Below, one piece after another: positions 5,453 through 6,427 of a stretch of 6,427 bases of DNA. The stretch spans positions 1 through 6,427 of the forward strand of contig USQS01000051.1 of NCBI GenBank assembly GCA_900556865.1, written 5' to 3'. The stretch comes from an uncultured Clostridium sp. (GTDB lineage Bacteria > Bacillota > Clostridia > TANB77 > CAG-508). Positions within the stretch are counted from its first letter, which is position 1. The number at the start of each line of letters is the position of its first letter. A program made the position numbers and the translations under genes. Under the pieces are notes generated by a model. It did no database searches. It had not been told where the DNA came from and saw nothing but the letters and a program-made list of their open reading frames with translations.

Positions 5453-5667
5453 TGAATAATTTAATTTTTAGTAATAATAGAAATATGCCATCACCACCTC
5501 CTCCTGGTCCTCCACCTCCTGCGCCTCCTTGCAAAGAAAAAAAAATTGATGTGGATTTTCATAAACTTAAAAAAAATACTTTTAAATCACTAAATGAAGT
5601 AGAATGCTTTTTAAATAACTTCCATAAGCTAAATAATTATATTAAATTATACAAAATTTTAAAATAA
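5452..5667 (+). CDS. Hypothetical small proline-rich protein
   Basis: I do not recognise this 71-residue protein. The ATG follows AAAGGAG (5437-5443) with an 8-nt gap, a strong ribosome site. Residues 13-26 are a proline tract (PSPPPPGPPPPAPP), immediately followed by Cys27 and a basic cluster. The C-terminal half (about 30-71) is lysine- and asparagine-rich, probably helical, with a second cysteine at 52. There is no signal peptide or membrane segment. The GC-rich CCT/CCA run stands out in such AT-rich DNA and shows that the frame is under protein-level selection. The SigK/SigE-like promoter and a GerMN gene 62 bp downstream suggest a spore coat or other mother-cell protein; this is inference from context only. 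Confidence 0.7.
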   Translation: MNNLIFSNNRNMPSPPPPGPPPPAPPCKEKKIDVDFHKLKKNTFKSLNEVECFLNNFHKLNNYIKLYKILK

Positions 5668-5729
5668 AAGTTCTAAAAAGGACAACATCAAAATATTTTT
5701 AACTAAAGAAAAATTTTGGGAGGTTATAT

Positions 5730-6269
5730 ATGAAAAATAAAAAAATTATTATTTTTTTCATTATTTTATTAATTATAGGTGTTGTATTTTTTATGGTAAT
5801 GAAACAAAACAATTCAAAAAATACTAATGATAATAATTCTGTTAATGAATATACTCCAGAAGAAGAAATAAGTTCAGACCAATTACGTCAAACTAAAGTA
5901 ATTCTTTTTTTTGCAGACGCAAATTCAAATGAATTAAAAAATGAAGGAAAACAAATAGACTCATCTACTCTTCTTAAAAATCCTTATAAAGAATTAGTTT
6001 CTCTTTTACTTTCTGGTCCATCAAGTACTGAACTAAAATCTGTAATTCCAGCAGATACCAAAATTCTTGATGCAACTTTAGAAAATAATTGTGTTATTTT
6101 AAATTTTTCTCCAGAGTTATTAAACTTTGCAGATGATACACAAAAATATAATATTGTAAATAGCTTACTAAATACTTTATCACAATTAAATGAAGTAGAA
6201 TCTATTAAAATTTTAATTGATGGAAATATGAATGACGCTTTTGAAGAATCTTATAATTCTATTCATTAA
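5730..6269 (+). CDS. GerMN-domain membrane-anchored protein (GerM-like)
   Basis: GerMN domains occur in GerM, needed for spore engulfment and germination in Bacillus, and in some lipoproteins and amidases. The 179-residue product has a hydrophobic anchor at 6-24, a low-complexity Asn/Ser/Glu linker (about 27-53), and one GerMN domain at about 54-165. The domain contains VILFFADANSNELKNEG, ELVSLLLSGPSSTELKSVIP (89-107) and CVILNFSPELL. B. subtilis GerM has two such domains; this protein has one. The anchor lacks a cysteine lipobox, so it is probably a signal-anchor protein facing outward. The ATG lies 6 nt after GGGAGG (5718-5723). No separate promoter is obvious in the 62-bp gap, so co-transcription with the proline-rich gene is likely. 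The exact sporulation role is inferred. Confidence 0.85.
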   Translation: MKNKKIIIFFIILLIIGVVFFMVMKQNNSKNTNDNNSVNEYTPEEEISSDQLRQTKVILFFADANSNELKNEGKQIDSSTLLKNPYKELVSLLLSGPSSTELKSVIPADTKILDATLENNCVILNFSPELLNFADDTQKYNIVNSLLNTLSQLNEVESIKILIDGNMNDAFEESYNSIH

Positions 6270-6286
6270 TACTACCTACTTCAATT

Positions 6287-6420
6287 CGCTCCCGAAAGGT
6301 TTTATTTTTAAATCCGCTCAGCCCTTCCCACTGACGCTGTAACAAATGCTCACGCATTTTAACAGCCTTCAGCGGTCCCCCCGAACGCTTCGCTTCTTAA
6401 AAACAGAAACCTTTCTCGCG
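6287..6420. repeat. GC-richer multi-branched palindromic element (dispersed repeat or structured RNA candidate)
   Basis: No gene is visible after 6269. The stretch is about half G+C (66 of 134), far above the rest of the window. It folds as nested pairs: CGC/GCG (6287-6289 with 6418-6420), GAAAGGTTT/AAACCTTTC (6294-6302 with 6407-6415), TTTTTAA/TTAAAAA (6305-6311 with 6397-6403), CCGCT/AGCGG (6314-6318 with 6371-6375). Inside is a hairpin GCTGT...ACAGC (6336-6340 with 6362-6366) with an inner AAATGC/GCATTT stem. It might also terminate the upstream transcript. Composition and architecture suggest a mobile or dispersed intergenic repeat, but only one copy is visible here. Confidence 0.55.
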
Positions 6421-6427
6421 CTACTCT

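Noticed and set aside
5730..5810. Lipoprotein signal in the GerMN protein.
   Set aside because: No cysteine follows the hydrophobic segment, so lipid attachment is not supported.

Overview
The window is very AT-rich chromosomal DNA from a spore-forming low-GC Firmicute, most likely a member of the Clostridia. The evidence is SpoIIR, a GerMN-domain protein, a Clostridia-type AbrB with a C-terminal Cys4 knuckle, a probable Spo0A-box array, a mother-cell-type sporulation promoter, AGA-dominated arginine codons and strong Shine-Dalgarno sites with several TTG starts. I cannot place it more finely.

Layout: (1) 1-2835, plus strand: spoIIR, then a sigma-A promoter, murA, and a YycJ/WalJ-type metallo-beta-lactamase-fold gene 15 bp behind murA. 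(2) 2836-3335, about 500 bp that look intergenic but are not empty: a 142-nt inverted-repeat element, a 33-codon minus-strand gene for a hydrophobic/basic peptide with its own near-consensus promoter, three Spo0A-like boxes exactly 10 bp apart, phased T-tracts, and the abrB promoter. (3) 3336-3711: abrB and a bidirectional terminator-like structure. (4) 3713-5287, minus strand: trmN6 (yabB-like) and rsmI, overlapping by 4 bp and driven by a strong sigma-A promoter at 5424-5452. (5) 5403-6269, plus strand: a small proline-rich gene behind a SigK/SigE-like promoter, then a GerMN-domain membrane protein. (6) 6270-6427: a GC-richer, multi-branched palindromic element unlike its surroundings.

The most striking observation is that two conserved housekeeping genes, the YycJ/WalJ-like gene and rsmI, are each interrupted by one apparent extra base. 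Both breaks coincide with an in-frame CGG codon in the shared context TGCTYYACGGA. CGG occurs in frame nowhere else: none of the other 37 arginine codons in the window is CGG. Skipping the C (or reading CGGA as four bases) restores full-length proteins of 262 and 272 residues. This suggests +1 recoding at an unassigned or starved CGG codon, although sequencing error or true pseudogenes remain alternatives.

The genes serve sporulation control (spoIIR, abrB with probable Spo0A input, the GerMN protein, perhaps the proline-rich gene), wall synthesis (murA, yycJ/walJ) and RNA modification (trmN6, rsmI). The trmN6-rsmI-abrB neighbourhood recalls Bacillus yabB-yazA-rsmI-abrB, but here abrB is convergent and the yazA gene is absent.
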